Part shown: piece by piece, positions 23,296 to 31,476 of the stretch
Layout: each line of letters begins with the position of its first letter
Position numbering within the stretch: position 1 is the first letter of the stretch
Assembly (NCBI GenBank): GCA_019119205.1
Contig: DWXK01000036.1
Span: forward strand, 1-42,515
DNA: 42,515 bases
From: Candidatus Mediterraneibacter intestinavium
Lineage (GTDB): Bacteria; Bacillota; Clostridia; Lachnospirales; Lachnospiraceae
Reading direction: 5' to 3'
Program-made: the position numbers and the translations under genes
The notes under the pieces: generated by a model
The model's input: the letters and a program-made list of their open reading frames with translations, nothing else
What the model was told of the DNA's origin: nothing
The model's database searches: none

Positions 23296-23856
23296 TCATC
23301 GTGTCTGGAGAAATTCCGCTTCCTTTCTGGCGTTCTCATCATCCGGATATTTTTCTGTATATGCTGTGATCTTCTCTTTTGCAGCCTCCCAGTCAGCCTG
23401 GCGTTCCAGACAGATTATCTCATTGTATTCCATCTCCCGGATCAGGCCGGCATCAGCGGCATCCTCTCCCGAACTGCTGTCTGCAAGGGCAAGTCCCGCC
23501 TGGATGTACTCCAGGGCGGAGGCATAGTCTTCCGTCTGCATCGCGCACACTCCCATCAGATTATAAAGCTGGACGGTCTGCTCTGCGCCATTGTCCACTG
23601 CATTTTTAAATGCGTCCAGAGCCTCGGCATAATTTCCCAGTTCATAGTCCGCCATCCCAAGTCCCTGGTATGCAGCGGAAATATCATCCGCATCTGCATT
23701 CTCCTCTGAGACTGCCGCCTGAAACGCTTCTGCCGCCGCTTCATAGTCCCCCGCTTCCAGAGCTTCCGCCCCGTCTTTCAGCGTGCCGGCGCACCCGGAG
23801 AGCATGATCATGCTCACAGACAACATTAACAGTAACTTTCTTTTTATCCCTGACAT
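23296..23856 (-). CDS. tetratricopeptide-repeat lipoprotein
   Basis: A 186-residue secreted lipoprotein. The signal peptide has Lys/Arg then a hydrophobic stretch ending at the lipobox MLSGC (C22). The rest is alpha-helical repeats of TPR type: ALEAGDYEAAAEAFQAA, GMADYELGNYAEALDAFKNA, LYNLMGVCAMQTEDYASALEYIQA and WEAAKEKITAYTEKYPDD. Such proteins act as protein-binding scaffolds on the outer membrane face; the partner is unknown. It is 25 bases downstream of the metal ATPase gene and probably shares its transcript, which ends at the terminator 23255-23294. Confidence 0.9.
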   Translation of the reverse strand: MSGIKRKLLLMLSVSMIMLSGCAGTLKDGAEALEAGDYEAAAEAFQAAVSEENADADDISAAYQGLGMADYELGNYAEALDAFKNAVDNGAEQTVQLYNLMGVCAMQTEDYASALEYIQAGLALADSSSGEDAADAGLIREMEYNEIICLERQADWEAAKEKITAYTEKYPDDENARKEAEFLQTR

Positions 23857-23881
23857 TCTTCATACTCCTCTTATTTTAACT

Positions 23882-25744
23882 CTAATGTTCCGGAAATTTC
23901 ATCATCCAGAACGAATTCAGGATATTGATCACCATGACCGCCATATCCGCAAGGATCGCATTCTGCATCGTCACATACCCGAAAAATGCGAGTACGATAA
24001 GGATCACCTTCATGCCGATCGCAAAGACCATGTTCTGCCTTACAGAACGCAGCGTCGCCTTCGCAATCCGGATCGCATTGATGATCCCGGAAGGCTCGTC
24101 CTCCATCAGGATGATGTCTGCTGCCTCCAGTGCGGCATCTGCTCCCAGACCTCCCATCGCGATCCCGATATCTGCCCTTGCGAGTACCGGAGCGTCATTG
24201 ATGCCGTCCCCTACAAAGGCAAGCTTCTCGCCCTCCATCTGGTTCTCCATGAACTCCTCGATCTGCTCTACCTTATCCTCCGGCATGAGTTCCGCATAGA
24301 CGCTCTCGATCTTGAGTTTCTTTGCAACAGCCTCCGCCACTCTCTCATTGTCCCCGGTCAGCATGACCGTGTCCAGGTCTCTTCGGTGGAGCCATTTCAT
24401 CAGCCTGGAGGCGCCTTTTCTGACCGCATCAGCGATCAGGATATATCCCGCATATTTTCCGTCGATCGCCACATGGACTGCTGTTCCGATCTCTGATACA
24501 GGGGTATAGAAAAGCCCCTGCCGGTTCATCAGCCGTGAGTTTCCTATGTAGACTTCACGCCCGTCCACGATCGCCCGGATCCCATATCCCGGATAATCCT
24601 TGAGCCCGTCGATCCGTGACCGGTCGAACTCTTTTCCGTATGCTTCCCGAAGAGAGAGTGCGATCGGATGTGTGGAATAAGCCTCTCCAAGTGCTGCTGC
24701 CTCCAGCAGTTCGCTCTCTGTCATCTTCTGATAAGGCACGATCTTCTGTACATGGAACACACCTTCTGTCAGCGTTCCTGTCTTATCAAACACGAAGGTA
24801 TCCACCTTGGGCAGTTCTTCCAGGAATGCACTGCCTTTGATCAGGACGCCCTGCCTGGACGCCGCACCGATGCCCCCCAGAAAAGCCATGGGGATCGACA
24901 CCATCAATCCGCACGGGCAGGCTGCCACAAGAATGATCAGCCCCCTGTATATCCATTCATCCCTCGCCTCCACAAACATCATCGGCGGAAGGAGTATGGT
25001 AAGGAGAGCGATCAGGATCACGATAGGTGTATAGTATTTTGTGAACTTGTCCGCAAAATGCAGGCTGTCCGACCTTCTCTCATTTGCCCGCTCCACAAGC
25101 TGCATGATCTTCGACGCAGTGGAGTCCTGATAGATCCTTGTGACCCGCGCCTCCAGGACGCCATTCAGATTGATGCATCCGCTGTAGAGCTTATCACCGA
25201 TCTTCACAGCCTTTGGCTCCGCCTCCCCGGTGATCGCTTTTGTATCGATCGTGCCGCTTCCGAACGTGACCACCGCATCTACCGGGATCTTCTCTCCCGG
25301 TCTGAGGACAATGATCTGCTTCTCTTTCAGTTCCTGGGGCGGTACGATCTTCTCCTTACTCCCCACCTTCAGGTTAGCATACTCCGGGCGCAGATCGATA
25401 AACTCCGCGATGGACTTCTTTGTCCTGCTCAGAGAGATCTCTTCCACCATCTTTCCCGCCTGGTAAAAGAGCATGGCGCCTACGGCTTCCTTATACCTGC
25501 CCACAGCAAATGCCCCTATGGTGGCGATGATCATCAGAAGGTTCTCATCCAAAAACTGCAGTTTTCCAATGTTCTTAAAAAGCTCGATATAGGTTGTCAC
25601 GGAAAGTGCGATATATGGAAGGAGGAACAGAAACAGTTCTGCTGTCTTCCCCACCTCAAAATATCCAGTGACATCCCATGCTAAAACATACAGAAGGAGC
25701 CCTGCACCGAGTTCTATCCCCTTTCGTTTCGCTTCTTTTGTCAT
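23882..25744 (-). CDS. P1B-type heavy-metal-transporting ATPase (Zn/Cd/Pb type)
   Basis: A 620-residue pump that exports a divalent metal at the cost of ATP. Visible motifs: the membrane CPC (276-278), phosphorylation site DKTGT (D320), HP (359-360), ATP hinge GDGIND (512-517), and a lysine (K579) and aspartate (D600) in the last two membrane helices, the pattern of the zinc/cadmium class. It has no N-terminal metal-binding domain. The frame is open for another 113 codons upstream, but that stretch is the translated 126-bp repeat. The start is set at 25744, with AAGGGA eight bases upstream. The promoter lies beyond the repeat element, giving a leader of about 395 bases. Confidence 0.93.
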   Translation of the reverse strand: MTKEAKRKGIELGAGLLLYVLAWDVTGYFEVGKTAELFLFLLPYIALSVTTYIELFKNIGKLQFLDENLLMIIATIGAFAVGRYKEAVGAMLFYQAGKMVEEISLSRTKKSIAEFIDLRPEYANLKVGSKEKIVPPQELKEKQIIVLRPGEKIPVDAVVTFGSGTIDTKAITGEAEPKAVKIGDKLYSGCINLNGVLEARVTRIYQDSTASKIMQLVERANERRSDSLHFADKFTKYYTPIVILIALLTILLPPMMFVEARDEWIYRGLIILVAACPCGLMVSIPMAFLGGIGAASRQGVLIKGSAFLEELPKVDTFVFDKTGTLTEGVFHVQKIVPYQKMTESELLEAAALGEAYSTHPIALSLREAYGKEFDRSRIDGLKDYPGYGIRAIVDGREVYIGNSRLMNRQGLFYTPVSEIGTAVHVAIDGKYAGYILIADAVRKGASRLMKWLHRRDLDTVMLTGDNERVAEAVAKKLKIESVYAELMPEDKVEQIEEFMENQMEGEKLAFVGDGINDAPVLARADIGIAMGGLGADAALEAADIILMEDEPSGIINAIRIAKATLRSVRQNMVFAIGMKVILIVLAFFGYVTMQNAILADMAVMVINILNSFWMMKFPEH

Positions 25745-25769
25745 TCCCTTTTTCCCTTTTCCCTGTATT

Positions 25770-26135
25770 GCAATCCGCGGACGGACCCATGGCTCACGGG
25801 CGTCCGCCCTATGCCGCCTATATGGAGTCACTGAGACTGCGAGCAGTCTCGTGCCTCCCTCTGGGTGCCTCGCTGGCGGGTTCCGCAGTGCCAAGCCATG
25901 GATCCTTCGGACCCATGGCTCACGGGCGTCCGCCCTATGCCGCCTATATGGAGTCACTGAGACTGCGAGCAGTCTCGTTCTTCCCTCTGGGAGCCTCGCT
26001 GGCGGGTTCCGCAGTGCCAAGCCATGGATCCTTCGGACCCATGGCTCACGGGCGTCCGCCCTATGCCGCCTATATGGAGTCACTGAGACTGCGAGCAGTC
26101 TCGTGCCTCCCTACAGGCGGCGCACTGCGGATTGC
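25770..26135. mobile_element. 366-bp repeat element with short terminal inverted repeats (MITE-like)
   Basis: Bounded by GCAATCCGC (25770-25778) and its complement GCGGATTGC (26127-26135). The interior holds 2.6 tandem units. No transposase is encoded and no clear target duplication is visible, so mobility is inferred. It occupies nearly the whole interval between the ATPase promoter and its start codon. Confidence 0.5.
25783..26111. repeat. tandem repeat, 126-bp unit, 2.6 copies
   Basis: Units start at 25783, 25909 and 26035 (the third is cut at about 26111). They differ at only a few bases. Each unit carries hairpins: GAGACTG-CGAG-CAGTCTC, GCGG-GTT-CCGC, and (except at the array end) GCCATGG-N11-CCATGGC. 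Because 126 is a multiple of three, frames on both strands stay open through it, which creates false ORFs. Confidence 0.95.
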
Positions 26136-26145
26136 TTACCTGAAC

Positions 26146-26174
26146 ATTATACCCAAAACTTGGGGCTGCTTCAA
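26146..26174 (-). promoter_or_regulatory. sigma-A promoter of the metal ATPase gene
   Basis: TTGAAG (26169-26174), 17-base spacer, perfect TATAAT (26146-26151) on the minus strand. Predicted start near 26139, a few bases before the repeat element. Confidence 0.65.
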
Positions 26175-26185
26175 TATGTTTTGGG
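26152..26185. promoter_or_regulatory. operator-like dyad over the ATPase promoter
   Basis: CCCAAAAC (26152-26159) and GTTTTGGG (26178-26185), perfect 8-base arms 18 bases apart, covering the spacer and -35. A candidate metal-sensor site. A second dyad AATCTTAA-N7-TTAAGATT lies at 26197-26219. Confidence 0.45.
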
Positions 26186-26245
26186 ATCGTGAAGGAAATC
26201 TTAAGATGAGTTTAAGATTCCCGGCCGGGAGTTTTGTACGGGAAA

Positions 26246-26272
26246 GGACCGGATATATGATATATCCGGTCC
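26246..26272 (-). terminator. hairpin after the relQ-type gene
   Basis: GGACCGGATAT (26246-26256) pairs perfectly with ATATCCGGTCC (26262-26272). It is followed on the minus strand by only three T, so it is a moderate terminator. Confidence 0.55.
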
Positions 26273-26283
26273 CGTTCAATGTG

Positions 26284-27039
26284 TTATTCACTTTTTCTTT
26301 TCTTATCTGCAAAATGGATCACTCTCTGCCCTCGTCTGTTTCCGATCACATTGTCGAGCACATCATCCATATTATCTTTGTTGGCTTCCTGGACTATACA
26401 TTCCTGTATCGCTTCGTTCAGTGAGAGCATCTTTTCATCCAGCTCCGACACCATCTTCGCACATTCCTGAAGATCGCGGCTGATATATTCCGGCGCATTT
26501 CCCTCAAACTTGTAATAGATCTTATGCTCAAGGCTTGCCCAGAAGTCCATCGCGATCGTACGGATCTGGATCTCCACCTTGGTATCCACCACGCTGTCTG
26601 ACAAAAAGATGGGGACAGACACGAGCATATGGTAGCTTTTATAACCGCTGTCTTTCGGATTTTTAATATAGTCTTTGATGGAAAGTACCTTAAGGTCACT
26701 CTGATTTCCGATCATCTCAGCCAACCGGTAAATATCTGATGTGAAAGAGCAGATAAGACGTACACCCGCGATATCGTTCACGTACCGAACCATATTCTCG
26801 ATCGATGTCTCATATCCGTAACGCTTCAGCTTCTTCACGATGCTCTCCGGAGTCTTGATCCGTGTCTTGATGTGTTCGATCGGGTTGTACTGATGTACAT
26901 GCTGGAATTCATCGTTCAGGATCTCCAGCTTGGTCCCTACTTCTTTCAGGGCTGCATTGTAAAGGAAAATAACTGTTTTCCAGCTGTCAACATCTTCATA
27001 GCTCCGCAACGCAGCCTCAACCTGTTGTTCACCTTTCAT
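26284..27039 (-). CDS. relQ: small alarmone synthetase, GTP pyrophosphokinase (RelQ/YjbM type)
   Basis: A 251-residue stand-alone (p)ppGpp synthetase. The RelA/SpoT synthetase domain has GVRLICSF (92-99), KDYIKNPK (122-129), GYKSYH (132-137), EIQIRT (156-161) and the helix WASLEHK (167-173). A C-terminal helix of the kind that lets RelQ form tetramers follows. There is no hydrolase domain. The start is taken at 27039 because GGGGG then sits eight bases upstream; an ATG three codons earlier would abut that site. Transcribed from its own promoter (27076-27104). It makes alarmones during cell-wall or other stress in the family. Confidence 0.93.
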   Translation of the reverse strand: MKGEQQVEAALRSYEDVDSWKTVIFLYNAALKEVGTKLEILNDEFQHVHQYNPIEHIKTRIKTPESIVKKLKRYGYETSIENMVRYVNDIAGVRLICSFTSDIYRLAEMIGNQSDLKVLSIKDYIKNPKDSGYKSYHMLVSVPIFLSDSVVDTKVEIQIRTIAMDFWASLEHKIYYKFEGNAPEYISRDLQECAKMVSELDEKMLSLNEAIQECIVQEANKDNMDDVLDNVIGNRRGQRVIHFADKKRKSE

Positions 27040-27075
27040 TACAGACATCCCCCATTGGTTGTTTTGTTTCCATCA

Positions 27076-27104
27076 AGTATACCATATTTTGTGGCTTATG
27101 TCAC
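27076..27104 (-). promoter_or_regulatory. sigma-A promoter of the relQ-type gene
   Basis: GTGACA (27099-27104), 17-base spacer, TATACT (27076-27081) with a TGG extended -10, minus strand. Confidence 0.6.
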
Positions 27105-27152
27105 ACAGTTCATCTTTTTTTAAGAAACAAATCGTAACAATTCTTATGATTT

Positions 27153-28208
27153 TTATAATTCAAGCTTCATATCCCCCGACCTGATCCACCGTTTCTTTCT
27201 CATAAACTCAGAGATCAAAAGAGTCAGCACTGCCGGAAGGATGAACTGGATCAAAATGATCTTTGCAAACACGATCAGTTCCGGCTCGCTCTGTGTCATC
27301 ACCTGCCAGGTCATGAGCGGTCCCACCAGTCCCGCTGTCCCCATCCCGGATCCCGTGGCGTTGTTCGTCATATGCAGCACTACTGTCCCCACCGGTCCGA
27401 GGATCGCGCTGGAGAGGATCGCTGGAAGCCAGATGAGCGGATGCCTGACAATATTCGGCACCTGGAGCATGGATGTCCCGATCCCCTGTGCGATCAATCC
27501 GCCGAACTTATTCTCCCGGAAACTTGCGACCGCAAACCCGATCATATTGCAGCAGCATCCCACTGTCGCTGCCCCTGCTGCGAGACCGGACAGGTTCAGG
27601 ATGACTCCCAGCGCTGCAGAACTGATCGGAAGTGTCAGGATCATTCCCATCAGGACTGACACGATGATCCCCATAAGAAACGGCTGCTGTTCCGTTCCCC
27701 AGTTGATCAGCGAGCCAAGCCAGGACATGAACTGTGAGATCGGAGGACCCACGAACAGCCCCACTGCAGAGCCCACTCCGATACAGACAAGAGGAGTGAG
27801 GATGATATCAAGCTTTGTCCGCCCGGAGATCAGGATGCCGACCTCAATGGCGATATACGCCGCAACGAATGCGCCCAGCGGTTCTCCGGGGCCGCTTAAG
27901 ATCACCTGTCCGTCCACAAACACCTGCCCGGCGAGGATCCGGCTGGCAAATGCCCCCACCATGCCGGTCACTGCCGCACAGACCACCACCAGTTCCTGGG
28001 CGTTCAGCTTTCTCGCAACGCCCACGCCGATGCCTGCCCCGGTGAGAGACGCCGCAACGCCGCCCACAAGGTAGATCATGTTCCCGGTATTTCCTCCGAT
28101 ATAACTTCCGATCTGCTGGATGATCGTTCCGATGATCAGGGTGGCGAACAGTCCGTGGGTCATGCCGCCCAGCCCGTCTACAAATATTCTGTCCAGAACA
28201 CTCTTCAT
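27153..28208 (-). CDS. PTS EIIC-like membrane protein (PTS_EIIC_2 family), orphan
   Basis: A 351-residue protein with about nine to ten predicted membrane helices rich in Gly and Ala. I recognise it as the PTS_EIIC_2 type (IIC-like transporters often annotated as PTS subunit IIC). No IIA or IIB gene or domain is present, so phosphotransferase action is unproven and it may transport by another mechanism. Substrate unknown. Own promoter (28300-28328), ribosome site AAAGGA. The next upstream gene is the hydantoinase, separated by a terminator, so it is not clearly part of that operon. Confidence 0.8.
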   Translation of the reverse strand: MKSVLDRIFVDGLGGMTHGLFATLIIGTIIQQIGSYIGGNTGNMIYLVGGVAASLTGAGIGVGVARKLNAQELVVVCAAVTGMVGAFASRILAGQVFVDGQVILSGPGEPLGAFVAAYIAIEVGILISGRTKLDIILTPLVCIGVGSAVGLFVGPPISQFMSWLGSLINWGTEQQPFLMGIIVSVLMGMILTLPISSAALGVILNLSGLAAGAATVGCCCNMIGFAVASFRENKFGGLIAQGIGTSMLQVPNIVRHPLIWLPAILSSAILGPVGTVVLHMTNNATGSGMGTAGLVGPLMTWQVMTQSEPELIVFAKIILIQFILPAVLTLLISEFMRKKRWIRSGDMKLEL

Positions 28209-28299
28209 TTTTCTTTCGTCCTTTCACTGCCCCTGCCTGACGCCGCCGGATGAGTTCTTCCTCCCGCCTGCGCAGCATACACGGGCATTTTTCCGCTCT

Positions 28300-28328
28300 A
28301 TTTTATCATAAAGCCCGGGACATGGCAA
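28300..28328 (-). promoter_or_regulatory. sigma-A promoter of the EIIC-like gene
   Basis: TTGCCA (28323-28328), 17-base spacer, TAAAAT (28300-28305), minus strand. The -35 touches the preceding terminator. Confidence 0.55.
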
Positions 28329-28329
28329 A

Positions 28330-28353
28330 CCCGCCGGCAATACTGCCGGCGGG
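28330..28353 (-). terminator. terminator after the hydantoinase gene
   Basis: CCCGCCGGCA (28330-28339) pairs perfectly with TGCCGGCGGG (28344-28353), followed by TTT on the minus strand. A second perfect hairpin, GATCCGGTC/GACCGGATC (28362-28382), lies closer to the gene. Confidence 0.7.
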
Positions 28354-28423
28354 CACTTCCGGATCCGGTCAGAGACCGGATCTGTTCCTCATGTTCATAA
28401 ACTCTGACAGGATGCTTTCGTCC

Positions 28424-29812
28424 TTATTCTGCCAGGACACTCTTTCCCCGTTTGAGATATCTCCCATCTCCGCGTTTTCCGAGGAACTGGTTGTCTTTTA
28501 CGATCACATTGCCCCGCTGCATCACAAGGTCAATGGCGCCTTTGACTGCCATCCCCTCATAACAGGTGTAATCCACAGCACTGTGCATGTCCGCATGTGT
28601 GAGCACTCTCTCCCTGTCCGGGTCGAAGATCACCAGGTCCGCATCCGCTCCCGGGACCAGCGTTCCTTTCTGCGGATACATACCGTACATACGCGCCGGG
28701 TTCGTGCAGAGGTATTTCACCAGCTGCGGCAGAGTGATCCTTCCTTTCGCAACGCCCTCTGAGTACATAACGCTGAGCCGTTCTTCCACGCCCGGTCCTC
28801 CATTCGGACACGCGGTAAAGTCACCCCTGCCCGCCTGCTTCTCGATCCCGTAGTTGAACGGGCAGTGGTCTGTCGCCACCGTGTCGAGCACATCGTCGTG
28901 CAGCGCTTCCCACAGCGCTTCGTTATCTTCCTTTTTCCGAAGAGGCGGTGACATGATCGCTTTTAAGCCCTCATTCGGATCCTGATACATGTCGTCTGTC
29001 AGCGTCAGGTACTGGGTACAGGTTTCTACGCCCAGCCCCTTCTGGTGCGCCGCTCTCGCCTTCATGACCTCCAGGAGTCCTTCCTTACTGGAGAGGTGCA
29101 CGATATAAAGAGGCGCGTCTCCCGCCATCGCCGCGAGATGGATCATCCGGTCCACTGCCTCTGCCTCACATCTTGCCGGGCGGCTTAACGGATGGTATTT
29201 CGGCTCTGTGCAGCCGTTCTCGATATAATGTCTGCGCAGGTAATTGATGACCCCGTCATTCTCGCAGTGTACAGCGATCACGATACCGTCCTCTTTCGCC
29301 TGTTTCAGCACGCGGTAGAGTTCATCGTCTTTGAGCATGAAATCATAAGTCATATACACCTTGAAACTGGTGATGCCTTCTTTTTCAGCGATCTCTCCCA
29401 TTTCTCTCAATACCGAGTCGTCCACATGCTGGATCACCCCGTGGAAGCCATAATCGATCACAGCTTTGCCGTCGGCGATCCTGTGGTATTCCTCAACCTG
29501 ATGCCACAGGCTGCATCCTTTCGGTCCGAACGCCATATGGTCCACGATCGTAGTCGTACCGCCGCATGCCGCCGCGACTGTCCCGTCATAGAAATCGTCC
29601 ACAGCGCGGTACTTTCCCGCCTGAAGGTCCATGTGCGTATGTACATCCACAGCTCCCGGGAAGACATATTTTCCCGACGCGTCGATCACTTCCGCCCCCT
29701 CTGCTTCAAGTCCTTCCCCGATCGCCTTTACTTTCTCGTCCTCGATCAGGATATCTCCCTGAAACACCTGTGAATCCGTGACAACAGTTCCGTTTTTCAC
29801 GATCTTTTTCAT
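28424..29812 (-). CDS. hydA: dihydropyrimidinase / D-hydantoinase
   Basis: A 462-residue amidohydrolase that opens cyclic amides such as dihydrouracil or hydantoin to N-carbamoyl amino acids. The binuclear metal site is visible: H58 and H60 in VDVHTHMD, carbamylated lysine K151 in TSFKVYMTYD, H in IAVHCEN, H in YIVHLSS, and D in VATDHCPF. It has the usual hydantoinase length. It is 11 bases downstream of the NCS1 permease, so uptake and ring opening are coupled in one operon. No N-carbamoylase or dihydropyrimidine dehydrogenase gene is in the window, so the full pathway is not shown. Confidence 0.93.
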   Translation of the reverse strand: MKKIVKNGTVVTDSQVFQGDILIEDEKVKAIGEGLEAEGAEVIDASGKYVFPGAVDVHTHMDLQAGKYRAVDDFYDGTVAAACGGTTTIVDHMAFGPKGCSLWHQVEEYHRIADGKAVIDYGFHGVIQHVDDSVLREMGEIAEKEGITSFKVYMTYDFMLKDDELYRVLKQAKEDGIVIAVHCENDGVINYLRRHYIENGCTEPKYHPLSRPARCEAEAVDRMIHLAAMAGDAPLYIVHLSSKEGLLEVMKARAAHQKGLGVETCTQYLTLTDDMYQDPNEGLKAIMSPPLRKKEDNEALWEALHDDVLDTVATDHCPFNYGIEKQAGRGDFTACPNGGPGVEERLSVMYSEGVAKGRITLPQLVKYLCTNPARMYGMYPQKGTLVPGADADLVIFDPDRERVLTHADMHSAVDYTCYEGMAVKGAIDLVMQRGNVIVKDNQFLGKRGDGRYLKRGKSVLAE

Positions 29813-29823
29813 ACGGATACCTC

Positions 29824-31269
29824 CTATTTCTTAGAGATCAGACTGTAAATGATAAATGCAGCGACACATCCCAGCAGATATGAGCTGTCATAGATCCAGG
29901 ACAGTGCCGGGATAAAGTTGCAGGCAAAGATGATCACGAACAGAGCGATCATAACTGCCAGCGCTTTCACATTCCAGCCGCTGCTGTAATAATACTCACC
30001 GCCGTCCTGACGGTAGAGATCCACCACTTTGAAATTATTTTTATACTGTATCCACAGTGCAGCCAGGCACACGCCCGTGATCGGTCCGAGGAATACGGCG
30101 AGCGTTCCGTTCAGTGTGTATACGTAACTCTCCGGATTTGCCACCAGCCGCCACGGAAGGAAGCAGATCGAGATGATCGTCGCAACGATGACCGCTCTCT
30201 TATATGTCAGCTTCTTGCTGAACAGAGAAGAAAATACCACTGCTGCCGAGGTCAGGTTACAGGGGACATTTGTCGTCAGCGTAGCAAGGATGATGAACAG
30301 TGAGAAGATGATCACGATCAGCGGGTTATCAAACTGTGCCACCAGATCGCTGGGGTTCCAGAATGCCTCTCCGAACGCCAGCTCGGAACCGGATGTACCG
30401 CATATCCCCACGAGAACGATGAACGCAGTCATGATCGGCGCGCCGATGAGCTGTCCTTTGACCTGAGCCCCCTCGGTCTTCTCATGGCGTGTAAAATCGG
30501 AGAAGTTCAGTGCGATCGTCGCATCAAACGCGATCATGGAGGTCAGTGACGGGAAGAACTGTGACCAGAAACTCTCTCCGCTCCCGCCGGCCACCGTCGT
30601 ATTGAAAAGTTCACCGATGCCCCCGGCCTGAACAGCTACAACTACCGACCACACGATAACGACCGCGCTCAGGAAGATCAGGATCGGAGCCGCATAGTCC
30701 TCCAGGAAACTGATCGCCTTGCTGCCGTGGTAACCGATGTAGAAGTTGATGAGCACAAAGAGTCCGAAGCTGATGAACTCACTCCCCGGGATCCCTGCAT
30801 AGAATGGAAGGATCGTCGTCAGGATCGCATGAAATGCCACGCTTCCGATCCAGTTCTGGATCCCGAACCACAGGCATCCCATGAATGCCCTGATCAGTGT
30901 CGGCACTGCGGTACCTTTCGGTCCGAACACCATCTTAGAGAGGATCGGGAAGCTGGCTCCGTAACGGGAACCGAATTTTCCGAGCAGAATAGACGGGATC
31001 AGCACGAGTGAATGTCCAAGCACACAGATGAACAGCGCCTGATACCAGGTCAGCCCCGCTGCCAGAAGGGCACTTGCCATCGTGTAGACCGCAACAGAAA
31101 CAAGGATACCGGTCCACAGTGTGATATAGTTCTTCACGCTCCAGTCTCTGTCCTTGAGAGCGATCGGCTTTGTGTCATCCGTATAAATGTTCTTGTGTTT
31201 TTTGATCTCGCTGACTCCCTCATCCGTCAGTTCGACCACAAATGAATTTTGCTTTTGTAACTCTGCCAT
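29824..31269 (-). CDS. NCS1-family nucleobase/hydantoin:cation symporter
   Basis: A 481-residue permease with about 12 predicted helices. It belongs to the nucleobase-cation-symport-1 family, which carries uracil, cytosine, allantoin or hydantoins. Helix 1 begins near WTGILVSVAVYTMASALLAAG, typical of the family. The start is set at the ATG at 31269, preceded by AGGAAGGTG; a TTG seven codons earlier is less likely. Its pairing with hydantoinase suggests a hydantoin or dihydropyrimidine as substrate. It is divergent from a YheO-type regulator, its likely controller. Confidence 0.93.
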   Translation of the reverse strand: MAELQKQNSFVVELTDEGVSEIKKHKNIYTDDTKPIALKDRDWSVKNYITLWTGILVSVAVYTMASALLAAGLTWYQALFICVLGHSLVLIPSILLGKFGSRYGASFPILSKMVFGPKGTAVPTLIRAFMGCLWFGIQNWIGSVAFHAILTTILPFYAGIPGSEFISFGLFVLINFYIGYHGSKAISFLEDYAAPILIFLSAVVIVWSVVVAVQAGGIGELFNTTVAGGSGESFWSQFFPSLTSMIAFDATIALNFSDFTRHEKTEGAQVKGQLIGAPIMTAFIVLVGICGTSGSELAFGEAFWNPSDLVAQFDNPLIVIIFSLFIILATLTTNVPCNLTSAAVVFSSLFSKKLTYKRAVIVATIISICFLPWRLVANPESYVYTLNGTLAVFLGPITGVCLAALWIQYKNNFKVVDLYRQDGGEYYYSSGWNVKALAVMIALFVIIFACNFIPALSWIYDSSYLLGCVAAFIIYSLISKK

Positions 31270-31365
31270 TTCGCACCTTCCTTTCGTCAATATGACCAGA
31301 AATTTTCTTTATGACTAAAGGATAGCACTAATAATGTACAAAAGCAATAGCCCTTTACAATTTTT

Positions 31366-31379
31366 TTTAGACCTCTAAA
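31366..31379. promoter_or_regulatory. operator-like palindrome in the NCS1/regulator gap
   Basis: TTTAGA-CC-TCTAAA, perfect 6-base arms, placed between the divergent genes and just ahead of the regulator promoter. A candidate site for the YheO-type protein. Confidence 0.4.
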
Positions 31380-31391
31380 TATTTTTTAGTT

Positions 31392-31421
31392 TTAACACAG
31401 TTCCTCCTGATATGTTACAAT
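31392..31421 (+). promoter_or_regulatory. promoter of the YheO-type regulator
   Basis: TTAACA (31392-31397), 18-base spacer, TACAAT (31416-31421), about 55 bases before the chosen start codon. Confidence 0.5.
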
Positions 31422-31476
31422 AAAAATGATCATAAATTCAGTGCCGCGAAAAAACAGCGGCAGATCGGAGTTACTC

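Noticed and set aside
25745-26083. 113-codon N-terminal extension of the metal ATPase
   Set aside because: It is pure translation of the repeat and unlike any metal-binding domain (no CxxC or His-rich motif). The normal family start follows at 25744.
25783-26111. CRISPR array
   Set aside because: There are only 2.6 directly abutting units of 126 bp with no unique spacers and no cas genes.
25668-26424. Plus-strand open frames of 174 and 248 codons through the repeat array
   Set aside because: They are open only because the 126-bp unit is a multiple of three and GC-rich. They contain repeated identical peptides, lack ribosome sites, and run antisense into the ATPase and relQ-type genes.
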